Origin: CAYFZO01 sp965223735
GTDB lineage: Bacteria; Pseudomonadota; Gammaproteobacteria; Poriferisulfidales; Oxydemutatoraceae
Assembly (NCBI GenBank): GCA_965223735.1
Contig: OZ245010.1
Coordinates: 558,001-622,000, forward strand
Direction of reading: 5' to 3'
DNA length: 64,000 nt
A program made the translations under genes and the position numbers. The notes under the pieces were generated by a model. The model worked only from the letters and a program-made list of their open reading frames with translations, was not told where the DNA came from and made no database searches. Positions within the stretch are counted from its first letter, which is position 1. Every line of letters starts with the position of its first letter. Below, in pieces: positions 27,250 through 38,164 of this stretch.

Positions 27250-30200
27250 TTACTGCAATGAGCCCTCAAGGAAGACCCTGATTCTGAACCGAAGAGCCCG
27301 CATCGGCAAAATAATCACCTCCAGCACGTCGGGCAGCACGCTCAATTCCGTTGCCTCCGTCGCCCGCGCCGTTAATGTCACTATCACCGGCGCCGACACC
27401 TCCAGCGCACGCACCGTCACGCCCAGCGTTGACTTGGTGCTGTTCAACATCACCGTCTCCGGCAACGCCACCGACAGCGCATTCGAATCCCCGCTCGTCA
27501 CCATCGCCGTCACCGACACCGACTCCTCGCCCATCAATTCCTCGCTCAAACTCACCACCACCATCGTCGTCTCACCCGCCTTCAGCACAACTTGATCCGC
27601 AGACAACACCAGCGCCACCTGCGCCGACATCACCTCCACCCTCAGCAACTGCGATGGCCCCACTTCTACGCCCTCGCCCTCCACCGTCAACTTCAACGTT
27701 GTCACATCCAGCGCCGCCGAACGGTCCGCGCTTAATTCAAGCGCCACCGAAGTCCCGTCAACCGACGTTATGCGCCGGGGCATAGGCAACTCCAATCCGT
27801 TGCTGTCGCCCGGATCCACGTTCAACGTCAGCGTCGCGCTACGTCCCTCCGGCAACAACGCCGAACTCAATTCCACAACTACCTTCGTCGAGGCACCCCG
27901 CCTCAACTGCAACGAATCCTTTGCCAACTCCACCGTCACATCCCTCGGCTCCACCGTCACTGCTGTCCCTCCGGGTAGCACGCTCAACTCAGTCATCGCC
28001 ATCGCCTGCGCGGCCAACATCACCGACACCGACGACGCCACATCTTGCGCCGTCACCGTCACGCCCAGCGTTGACCTGGCGCTGTTCAACACCGGCGACG
28101 CCGGCAACAACACCGATAATGCATTCGGATTCCCGCTCGTCACCATCGCCGTCACCGACACCGACTCCTCGCCCATCAATTCCTCGCTCAAACTCACCAC
28201 CACCATCGTCGTCTCACCCGCCTTCAGCACAACTTGATCCGCAGACAACCTCAGCAACACCTCCAACGGGGTCACTTCCACTCTCAGTAACTGCGGCGCC
28301 ACCGCCACGTTCTCGCCCTCCGCGGTCAACCTCAACGTCGTCACACCCAGCACCGCCGGACGACCTGCGTTTAATTCAAGCGCCACCGAAGTCCCGTCAA
28401 CCGACCTTATGCGCCGGGGCATAGGCAACTCCAATCCGTTGCTGTCGCCCGGATCCACGTTCAACGTCAGCGTCGCGCTACGTCCCGCCGCCAACGCTGA
28501 ACTCAATTCCACCGTCACCTGCGTCGAGGCGCCGCGCATCAACCGCAACGACTCCGTAGCCAACCCCGCCGTCACATTCCTCGGCTCCACCGTCACCACT
28601 GTCCCTCCAGGTAGCACGCTCAACTCAGTCATCGTCGTCGCCTGCGCGGTCAACATCACCGACACCGACGACGCCACATCCTGCGCCGTCACCGTCACGC
28701 CCAGCGTTGACCTGGTGTTGTTCAACACCGCCGTCTCCGGCAACACCACCGACAATGCATTCGTATCCCCGTTCGTCACCATCACCGACTCATCGCCAAG
28801 CAACGCCTCGCTCAGACTCACCACCACCGTCGTCGTCTCACCCGGCTGCAACACAACCTGGTCCGCCGACAGCACCAACGTCGCCTCCACCGGAATCACC
28901 TTCACCGCCAGCAACCGCGATGCCCCCGCTGTCACGTTCTCGCCCTCCACCGTCAACCTCAACGTCGTCACCACCAGCGCCGCCAGACAATCCGCCCCCA
29001 GTTCCAACTCCACCGAAGTCCCGTCAGCCGACGTCACCGGCCGCACGACAGGCAAGCCCAACAGCCCATTGTCACTGCCTTCCGCTACACCCAACGTCAA
29101 CGTCGCGCTACGTCCCTCCGGCAACAACCCCAGGCTCAATTCCACAACCACCCGGGTTGAAGCGCCGCGCGTCAACTGTAACGAATCCGTTTCCAACTCC
29201 ACCGCCACATCCCCCGGCTCCACCGTCACCTTCGTCTCCCCGGGTAATACGCGCAATTCCGTCGTCTTCGTCGCCTGCGCCGTCAACGTTACCGACGTCA
29301 ACGTCGGTACGTCGCGCGCTGTCACCGTCACCTTCAGTGTCGACGCTGTACTGCTCAACACCATCAGCACCGGCACCTTAACCAACAATGCATCCGGATT
29401 CCCGCTCGTCACCATCGCCGTCACCGACACCGACTCCTTGCCCATCAATTCCTCACTCAAACTCACTTCCACATCCACCGTCCCGTCCGGCTTCAATGCA
29501 CCCTCAACCGCAGACAATATCAGCGTCGCCTCCACCGGAATCACCTCCACCGCCAACAACACCGCCTGACTTCCCACGCCATCGCCCTCCACCGTCAATC
29601 TCAACGTCGTCACACCCAGCGCTGCCGAACGGCCTGCGCTCAATTTAAACTCCACCGAAGTCCCGGTGGTCGGCATTATGTGCCGGGGCAGAGGCCACTT
29701 CAATCCATCACCGTCACCCTGATCCACCTGATCCACGCTCCACGTTGCCGTCGCGCCGCGACCCTCGAGCAATGCCGAACTCAACTCCACAACCACCTGT
29801 GTCGAAGCACTACGAATCAACTGCACCGGCGTACGCGAAATCACTTCAATCGCAGGATTCACCGCCACCTCCGTCTTCCCGGGCAACACAGCCAAATCCG
29901 TTGTCTTCATCGCCAGCGCCGTCAACGTCACCAGCATCGGCGTCAGTACATCGCGCGCTGTCACCGTCACCCCCAGCGTTGACCTGGTGCTGTTCAACAC
30001 CACCGTCTCCGGCAACGCCACCGACAGCGCATTCGGATCCCCGCTCTTCACCATCACCAACACCGACTCCCTGCCCATCAATTCCTTGCTCAAACTCACT
30101 TCCACATCCGCCGTCTCGCCCGGCTTCAATGCATCCTCAACCGCAGACAACATCAACGTCGCCTCCACCGGAATCACCTCCACCGCCAACAACACCGCCT

Positions 30201-31695
30201 GACTTCCCACGCCATCGCCCTCCACCGTCAATCTCAACGTCGTCACACCCAGCGCTGCCGAACGGCCTGCGCTCAATTTAAACTCCACCGAAGTCCCGGT
30301 GGTCGGCATTATGTGCCGGGGCAGAGGCCACTTCAATCCATCATCGTCACCCTGATCCACGCTCCACGTTGCCGTCGCGCCGCGACCCTCGAGCAATACT
30401 GAACTCAACTCCACAACCACCTGTATCGAAGCACCGCGAATCAATTGCAACGGGCCCGGCGTACGCGCAATCACTTCAACCGCAGGATTCACCGCCACCT
30501 CCGTCTTCCCGGGCAACACAGCTAAATTCGTCGCCTCCATCATCAGCACCGTCAACGTCACCGGCATCGGCGTCGGTACATCGCGCGCTGTCACCGTCAC
30601 CCCCAGCGTTGACCTGGTGCTGTTCAACACCGCTGACTCCGGCGCCGCCACCGACAACGCATTCTGATTCCTGCTCTTCACCGTCACCGTCACCGACTCA
30701 TCACCAAGCAACGCCTCGCTCAGACTCACCACCACCGTCGTCGTCTCACCTGCCCTCAGCACAACTTGATCCACCGACAACACCAACGTCACCTCCACCG
30801 GAATCACCTCCACCCTCAGCAGTTGCGATGCCCCCGCTGTCACGTTCTCGCCCTCCACCGTCAACCTCAACGTCGTCACCGCCAGCGCCGCCAGACAATC
30901 CGCCCCCAGTTCCAACTCCACCGAAGTCCCGTCAGCCGACGTCACCGGCCGCACGACAGGCAAGCCCAACAGCCCATTGTCACTGCCTTCCGGCGAATCA
31001 CCCGTCGGCGGCGCGTTTACACCCAACGTCAACGTCGCGCTACGTCCCTCCGGCAACAACCCCAGGCTCAATTCCACAACCACCCAGGTTGAAGCGCCGC
31101 GCTTCAACTGCAACGATTTCGTCGCCAACCCCGCCACCACGTCATCTATCGCCACGGCATCACCCGTCAGCGTGAACGTTTCAGTCATAGAGACCCGCCC
31201 GGTAGCGGTTCCGTCGCCCAGACCATCCGCGCCGTCATTGCGCGAGGTCTTCCATGTCACCTCGACGGTGCGATCCTGCGAGTAAGTCGCCGACACAGGT
31301 TGCTCATTAGGGCCGTTGCTTATGCCGCTCAACTCAATCAGTCGTGCAGCACCTTCATCATAAGTTACAGCAGCGGGCGCGGTAATCTCCGGCTCATTAT
31401 CGACGGGGTTGATCGTTATCGTGACCTGACCACTTTCAACCGCAGACAGGTTGTTCACCACTGCCACTGTCTGCCCAATGTCATCGGAGGCGGCTTCATC
31501 CACGACGGGAATAATGGCTGCCGAATCACCCGTCGGCGGCGCGTTACCGCCTCCGGGGCCTCCCTGCGCCTGCACTGAGGCGCAAAAGAACATCAAAATC
31601 AGCAAGGGAGGACTCAAAACCCGCGAGCGTATGATGTCACGTCCAGCCCTGAAAAACAGATTACAGTTGCTTGCTGTCCATTTGAACCTGCGCAC
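27250..31695 (-). CDS. Giant secreted repeat protein, probable surface protein
   Basis: About 1,481 residues from GTG 31695. An N-terminal signal peptide (hydrophobic core LSPPLLILMFFCASVQA, then QGGPGGGN) precedes a cadherin/Ig-like region of about 150 residues (TINPVDNEPEITAP ... TYDEGAARLIELSG). Six units of about 213 residues follow, each with an A half (LQLxRGAST..VVVELSSAL..GRxATLTL ... TTLRLTVEGE) and a B half (VxLSADQVVLKAGETTxVVVSLSEELMG.ESV ... NSTRSTLGVTVTA). The composition (Val, Thr, Leu, Ser) suggests beta-sandwiches of the invasin or Calx-beta type. There is no LPXTG, autotransporter barrel or type I secretion signal I can recognise at the C-terminus (ALRFRIRVFLEGSLQ). The frame continues upstream to 32043; the start is uncertain. 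Family not identified; adhesion is inference. Confidence 0.7.
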   Translation of the reverse strand: MRRFKWTASNCNLFFRAGRDIIRSRVLSPPLLILMFFCASVQAQGGPGGGNAPPTGDSAAIIPVVDEAASDDIGQTVAVVNNLSAVESGQVTITINPVDNEPEITAPAAVTYDEGAARLIELSGISNGPNEQPVSATYSQDRTVEVTWKTSRNDGADGLGDGTATGRVSMTETFTLTGDAVAIDDVVAGLATKSLQLKRGASTWVVVELSLGLLPEGRSATLTLGVNAPPTGDSPEGSDNGLLGLPVVRPVTSADGTSVELELGADCLAALAVTTLRLTVEGENVTAGASQLLRVEVIPVEVTLVLSVDQVVLRAGETTTVVVSLSEALLGDESVTVTVKSRNQNALSVAAPESAVLNSTRSTLGVTVTARDVPTPMPVTLTVLMMEATNLAVLPGKTEVAVNPAVEVIARTPGPLQLIRGASIQVVVELSSVLLEGRGATATWSVDQGDDDGLKWPLPRHIMPTTGTSVEFKLSAGRSAALGVTTLRLTVEGDGVGSQAVLLAVEVIPVEATLMLSAVEDALKPGETADVEVSLSKELMGRESVLVMVKSGDPNALSVALPETVVLNSTRSTLGVTVTARDVLTPMLVTLTALAMKTTDLAVLPGKTEVAVNPAIEVISRTPVQLIRSASTQVVVELSSALLEGRGATATWSVDQVDQGDGDGLKWPLPRHIMPTTGTSVEFKLSAGRSAALGVTTLRLTVEGDGVGSQAVLLAVEVIPVEATLILSAVEGALKPDGTVDVEVSLSEELMGKESVSVTAMVTSGNPDALLVKVPVLMVLSSTASTLKVTVTARDVPTLTSVTLTAQATKTTELRVLPGETKVTVEPGDVAVELETDSLQLTRGASTRVVVELSLGLLPEGRSATLTLGVAEGSDNGLLGLPVVRPVTSADGTSVELELGADCLAALVVTTLRLTVEGENVTAGASRLLAVKVIPVEATLVLSADQVVLQPGETTTVVVSLSEALLGDESVMVTNGDTNALSVVLPETAVLNNTRSTLGVTVTAQDVASSVSVMLTAQATTMTELSVLPGGTVVTVEPRNVTAGLATESLRLMRGASTQVTVELSSALAAGRSATLTLNVDPGDSNGLELPMPRRIRSVDGTSVALELNAGRPAVLGVTTLRLTAEGENVAVAPQLLRVEVTPLEVLLRLSADQVVLKAGETTMVVVSLSEELMGEESVSVTAMVTSGNPNALSVLLPASPVLNSARSTLGVTVTAQDVASSVSVMLAAQAMAMTELSVLPGGTAVTVEPRDVTVELAKDSLQLRRGASTKVVVELSSALLPEGRSATLTLNVDPGDSNGLELPMPRRITSVDGTSVALELSADRSAALDVTTLKLTVEGEGVEVGPSQLLRVEVMSAQVALVLSADQVVLKAGETTMVVVSLSEELMGEESVSVTAMVTSGDSNALSVALPETVMLNSTKSTLGVTVRALEVSAPVIVTLTARATEATELSVLPDVLEVIILPMRALRFRIRVFLEGSLQ
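27300..31150 (-). repeat. Six in-frame tandem repeats of 630-642 bp
   Basis: An equivalent landmark (around cccagcgttgac on the plus strand) recurs at 27421, 28063, 28699, 29332, 29971 and 30601, so the spacing is 642, 636, 633, 639 and 630 bp, all multiples of three. Some non-adjacent segments are almost identical, for example 29575-29705 with 30200-30340 and 28940-29090 with 30850-30990, while others have diverged. Confidence 0.92.
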
Positions 31696-31702
31696 AGGGC
31701 AT
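31661..31702 (-). other. Possible 13-codon leader ORF overlapping the start of the giant gene
   Basis: ATG 31702 encodes MPCAQVQMDSKQL and then TAA. It has a better start context (TAGGAGTAAGAGG) than the GTG 31695 assigned to the giant protein, which it overlaps in another frame. It could be a translated leader peptide, or a sign that the giant gene's start is damaged. Confidence 0.3.
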
Positions 31703-31810
31703 CCTCTTACTCCTAACCGATTGAAATTTCTGAAACTCAACCTGGCAAGTCTCCAATATGGGAATCCATGGGCATCCGCCCATTGGGCCCGAAGGGTACC
31801 GATAGTAACA

Positions 31811-31841
31811 AGTATAGCAGTTCGGGGAACGGCGCTGATAA
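31811..31841 (-). promoter_or_regulatory. Candidate promoter of the giant repeat-protein gene
   Basis: Minus strand TTATCA (31841-31836) and TATACT (31816-31811) with a 19-nt spacer, about 115 nt before the proposed GTG. The -10 box is good, the spacer long. If used, the open frame upstream of it (to 32043) cannot be part of the protein. Confidence 0.3.
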
Positions 31842-32204
31842 CCGGTTGACATACCTGTAAGCAAAACCCTGCTTTACAATTGCCACGAAAACAGGGAAGC
31901 CTGCACCCCGGTGTCGGCGTCGAAGTGGCGCACTCGAACAACTGCCTGCCACCGTCCGCCGCTGCGCCCTTGAACTCGCCAGGGAATGCTATCCCGGCTT
32001 CGGGCCGCCCTTTGCGCACGAGAGACTCCTTTCTCTGCACCACGAAGAGTTTGAACGCAAATCAGCGTTGAAACATTGCGGCGGTGGATGATTGAGGAGC
32101 AGTTACGGGCCCGCCGCCCGCGGCACACACCGCGCGCACATAGAACCGGCACACAAAAGCCTCTCGAAGACCGGACGCACTACCTCGACCACCAGCAAAC
32201 CACA
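31842..32204 (-). other. Interval without a convincing gene between the ferritin and the giant gene
   Basis: The minus-strand frame of the giant gene stays open here and would read VRKGRPEAGIAFPGEFKGA and a Cys/Pro-rich stretch, which resembles neither a signal peptide nor a domain I know. I see no tRNA, no Rho-independent terminator and no insertion sequence. A small CGCGG/CCGCG hairpin near 32115-32135 lacks a T-tract. Confidence 0.4.
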
Positions 32205-32492
32205 TCATTCATGCGCGACAGGCTTGTCCGTAAACAGGTAATCCTGCAACTCCTTGTCAAAAGCCGGGTCGTGACGACGGATCCACTCCAGAACCATCGC
32301 CGCATGTTCCTTCTCCTCGTCGCGATTGTGCGCAAGAATGGCTTTGAGATCGGAATCTTTGCAGGTGTCCACCCGCTGATTGTACCAATCCACCGCCTCA
32401 AGCTCCTCCATCAGGGAGATAACGGCGCGATGCATATCGCGGGTGTCATCAGAAAGTTCTTCGATGGGCTCATGGTAACCTTCATTTGACAT
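32205..32492 (-). CDS. Encapsulated-ferritin-type (EncFtn) ferroxidase
   Basis: A 95-residue helical protein closely matching the core of Rhodospirillum rubrum EncFtn: HEPIEELSDDT ... SLMEELEAVDWYNQRVD ... AHNRDEEKEHAAMVLEWIRR. The ferroxidase ligands known from that family (Glu32, Glu62, His65) correspond here to Glu30, Glu60 and His63; the entry-site Glu29/Glu32 and Trp36 are present. Such proteins oxidise Fe(II) and normally deliver it inside an encapsulin shell. The C-terminus stops at LFTDKPVAHE, without an obvious encapsulin-targeting tail, and no encapsulin gene is in the window. ATG 32492 follows GAGGAGG. It begins 26 nt after the 5S rRNA on the same strand. Confidence 0.88.
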   Translation of the reverse strand: MSNEGYHEPIEELSDDTRDMHRAVISLMEELEAVDWYNQRVDTCKDSDLKAILAHNRDEEKEHAAMVLEWIRRHDPAFDKELQDYLFTDKPVAHE

Positions 32493-32518
32493 AACTTGCC
32501 TCCTCAAAAATAAAGAGC

Positions 32519-32634
32519 CCGGCGGTGACCTACTCTCACACGGGGAAACCCCGCACTACCATCGGCGATGCGCCGTTTCACTTCCGAGTTCGAAATGGGA
32601 TCGGGTGGTTCAAACGCTCTGTTGCCGCCGGGCA
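32519..32634 (-). rRNA. rrf: 5S ribosomal RNA
   Basis: Minus strand begins TGCCCGGCGGCAACAGAGCG and contains the conserved CCCGAT/GAAC, GAAACGGCGCATCGCCGATGG (loop E) and GTAGGTCACCGCCGGGC end pairing with the start. End points are set from the terminal stem. It lies 103 nt after the 23S. Confidence 0.93.
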
Positions 32635-32668
32635 AACCGGTGTACCCGCCACGACGGCGGGTTGTATC

Positions 32669-32705
32669 CGTTCAAAAATAATCAGGGACATATATAAGAA
32701 AAGCG
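32669..32705 (-). other. 3' arm of the 23S processing stalk
   Basis: This segment of the 23S-5S spacer is complementary to 35681-35720 upstream of 23S (core TCCCTGATT against AATCAGGGA, plus GCTTTTCT against AGAAAAGC). The pair would enclose the 23S precursor in an RNase III-type stem. Confidence 0.65.
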
Positions 32706-32737
32706 TCTTATTCCGCGTCAAATTACTTGAGTGTTAT

Positions 32738-35625
<2,888 letters not shown>

Positions 35626-35680
35626 TACAACCTCAAGCAGCCTGACGGCTACGCGAGGTTCGTGATCGATTCACGCCTGT

Positions 35681-35720
35681 AAGCGCTTTTCTCGATGCAG
35701 TCCCTGATTTTCAAAAAACG
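35681..35720 (-). other. 5' arm of the 23S processing stalk
   Basis: It lies between tRNA-Ala and 23S and pairs with 32669-32705, about 25 base pairs with a few bulges. Conservation of both arms indicates a normally processed 23S precursor. Confidence 0.65.
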
Positions 35721-35743
35721 ACTGCGGCATACATCCGCAATCT

Positions 35744-35819
35744 TGGTGGAGCCAGGGAGGATCGAACTCCCGACCTCCTGCATGCAAAGCAGGCGCTCTC
35801 CCATCTGAGCTATGGCCCC
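35744..35819 (-). tRNA. tRNA-Ala (anticodon TGC)
   Basis: A 76-nt cloverleaf: acceptor GGGGCCA/TGGCTCC, D arm AGCTCAGATGGGAGAGC, anticodon loop CTTTGCATG with TGC, T arm with GTTCGATCC, and an encoded CCA. It sits in the usual position between tRNA-Ile and 23S. Confidence 0.97.
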
Positions 35820-35885
35820 TTCGCATTGCGACTTGCAGGAACACCCGGCCCTGCACGGCTCATTGCGATGCCCGTTCGCTCAGTC

Positions 35886-35962
<77 letters not shown>

Positions 35963-36088
35963 GTATGAGCGGTTGCCTGCCGGTTGCCTGTAACCTGTGC
36001 CCAAAGTTCAGAGGCGGAACAAATCCGCCTGAACGGCATCTCAAAACCGCGCCTGCCGAGCCCCCCAGGGCAGCAGACACAATTTGTG

Positions 36089-36118
36089 ATTGTATCGCAA
36101 ACGCTGATCGCAGGTCAA
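36089..36118 (-). promoter_or_regulatory. Promoter-like sequence for tRNA-Ile-tRNA-Ala-23S-5S
   Basis: On the minus strand TTGACC (36118-36113), an 18-nt spacer and TACAAT (36094-36089). Transcription would start near 36082, about 120 nt before tRNA-Ile. Both boxes match five of six consensus bases. This gives the split rRNA unit its own start. Confidence 0.6.
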
Positions 36119-36441
36119 CGCGTTGTATGAGGCCACCACATATTGAGACATCAGGGGCAACTATTTGGCTGGGTGTCAGGTTGTCGAGTCCCCGGCGGCG
36201 AGGCGACCGGCTCATATACCTGCGCTCACTGCACGCCGGCAATATCGCCAAAACCACCACCGGCAGGTCAACTGCGGCATTTCCGCCATCACCCGGCGGC
36301 AATCCCGACGCCAAACCCCGCCGACAACGCGACGCCGATCATTCGTGCAACATCGGTGTCGCCAGGTGAACGGATCCGACGACGCGGGAGCATTATCGCC
36401 GCGTACGTTGACCCCAGTCAGTTGACCGGCCGATATACAAT
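36119..36441. other. Interval between the 23S-unit promoter and pgi
   Basis: I see no gene here. There is no trace of the 16S 3' end (the anti-Shine-Dalgarno region), which would be expected if 16S had recently been cut away, and no insertion sequence or integrase site. Open frames on both strands have no recognisable content. Confidence 0.5.
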
Positions 36442-38064
36442 TTACAGATGGCCCGAGAGGCGATCCCGCAAGCCACACGTCGAACCGTCAAAATCGCTCT
36501 CCGGGGCGAACGCTCCGGCGGCGAGGCGCTTGCCGAGTTCCACGCCCCATTGGTCGAACGGGTTGATGTTCCATATCATCGCCTGCACAAACACCTTATG
36601 TTCGTACAAGGCGAGCAGCAGGCCCAAGGTGAACGGCGACAACGTATCAAGCACCAGCGCGTTGCTCGGTTGGTTGCCGGGGTTGCGCCGCTGTGCGTCA
36701 CCTTCCCCCGCTCCGCCGTCTCCATACATCAGCGCGTGAGTCTGCGCGAGAAAGTTGGCACGCAGAACGTCGTCGTGCGGCGGCATCGGTTCCGCACTTT
36801 TTGCGGTGATGATAAAGTCCGACGGCACCAGACGCCCCCCCTGATGCAGCAACTGGTAAAATGCGTGCTGCCCCTCAGGGCCCGACTTGCCCCACACCAC
36901 GGGCGCCGTCGCATAGGTCAACGCACGCCCGTCACGGTCCACCGATTTGCCGTTACTTTCCATTTCCAACTGCTGTAAATACTCCGGCAACCACCTGAGC
37001 GCATGATCGTAAGGCAACACCGCACGGCTCGACGCACCGTAAAAGTTGACATACCAGATATCCAGCAAAGCGAGGATCATCGGCATATTGGACATCGGCG
37101 ACGCCTCGGCAAAATGCTTATCCATACTGCACGCACCGGCGAGTAATGCCTCAAAGCGGTCGCTGCCAAGCAGAATCGCCAGCGGTAACCCGACCGCAGA
37201 CCACAGTGAAAAGCGACCGCCGACGGTATTCCACAGCGTCAGCACGTTGTCCGTCGGCATACCGAACTCTATAGCGGCGGCGGCATTTGCGGTCACCGCC
37301 ACAAAGTGTTGCCGCCACGCTTCGCCTGCGCCGCAGCGACGGCGCACCCAGTCTTTGGCACGCGCCGCATTGACCAAAGTCTCCTGAGTCGTAAACGTTT
37401 TAGACGTTACAATGAACAGTGTTTGCTCGATATTCACCTCGTTCAGCACTTCGGACATCTGGCACGCATCGACGGTGGTGACGAAGAAGACACGAAGATC
37501 CTCACGCGCCAGGTGCTTCAATGCACGACAGGCCATCGCCGGGCCGAGATACGAACCGCCGATGCCGATACAGACGACGTCGCGGAACGGCTTGCCGCTA
37601 AAGCCCGCGCGCCGTCCTGCGCGGACGTCCTCACATAGCTTATACAGTTGCGCCTTGTTCGCGGCCGCTTCACTGGTTTTCCTCGCCGCCGCCGCCGGAC
37701 CGTGTCCGTCGTCGCGCAATACCGGATGAAGTGCAACGGCTCGCGGCCCGTCGGTACTGACCGGCTCACCTCGAAACAAACGATCGCGCCATCCTTCAAC
37801 GTCCGCCTCGCGCGCGAGCTCGACCAACCCCTCCAGAGTAACGTCGGTAACACGGTTCTTTGAATAGTCGAGCAACAGGCCTCCGTACTCGCACGAGAAT
37901 TTTTGAAAACGCTGCGGATCGGCGGCGAACAGATCGCGTATATACAGACCCGACACCTGATTAAAGTGGTCGTTCAGTTTTTTCCAAGCTGCCCCTTCGT
38001 TGATCACGTTGCCGACCATTCCGTTGATACCCCATTCGGCAAACCGCCGTATAAGCACCCGCAT
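36442..38064 (-). CDS. pgi: Glucose-6-phosphate isomerase
   Basis: A 540-residue glycolytic isomerase. Conserved parts: DYSKNRVTD, GIGGSYLGPAMACRAL, VTSKTFTTQETL, GRFSLWSAVGLPLAILLG, the catalytic segment LEMESNGKS, WGKSGPEGQHAFYQLLHQGG, and NPFDQWGVELGKRLA. The ATG at 38064 is the first in frame; an internal ATG at 38019 (MVGNVINEGAAWKKLNDHF) better matches the E. coli N-terminus and is preceded by GGA. It is divergent from the sulfotransferase-like gene. Confidence 0.95.
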   Translation of the reverse strand: MRVLIRRFAEWGINGMVGNVINEGAAWKKLNDHFNQVSGLYIRDLFAADPQRFQKFSCEYGGLLLDYSKNRVTDVTLEGLVELAREADVEGWRDRLFRGEPVSTDGPRAVALHPVLRDDGHGPAAAARKTSEAAANKAQLYKLCEDVRAGRRAGFSGKPFRDVVCIGIGGSYLGPAMACRALKHLAREDLRVFFVTTVDACQMSEVLNEVNIEQTLFIVTSKTFTTQETLVNAARAKDWVRRRCGAGEAWRQHFVAVTANAAAAIEFGMPTDNVLTLWNTVGGRFSLWSAVGLPLAILLGSDRFEALLAGACSMDKHFAEASPMSNMPMILALLDIWYVNFYGASSRAVLPYDHALRWLPEYLQQLEMESNGKSVDRDGRALTYATAPVVWGKSGPEGQHAFYQLLHQGGRLVPSDFIITAKSAEPMPPHDDVLRANFLAQTHALMYGDGGAGEGDAQRRNPGNQPSNALVLDTLSPFTLGLLLALYEHKVFVQAMIWNINPFDQWGVELGKRLAAGAFAPESDFDGSTCGLRDRLSGHL

Positions 38065-38106
38065 AAAAAACAGGGCAAATTTTTATCTTACAGGCAAAAG
38101 CCGGAT

Positions 38107-38137
38107 ATGCTAATATAGCAGGCTTATATCGGCTATT
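38107..38137 (+). promoter_or_regulatory. Candidate extended -10 promoter of the sulfotransferase-like gene
   Basis: TGCTAATAT near 38107-38115 is the counterpart of the ppc element TGCTAAAAT. A poor -35 (CTTACA) lies 18 nt upstream. The leader to ATG 38165 is about 45 nt. Confidence 0.4.
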
Positions 38138-38164
38138 ATGTGAACCTTTTATAAAGAAGAAAAC

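Noticed and set aside
27351..31285. Long plus-strand open frames rich in Pro, Ser and Thr opposite the giant gene
   Set aside because: They are the antisense of the periodic repeat and share its period; they have no ribosome sites and a composition dictated by the other strand. The minus strand alone has a signal peptide and domain-like pattern.
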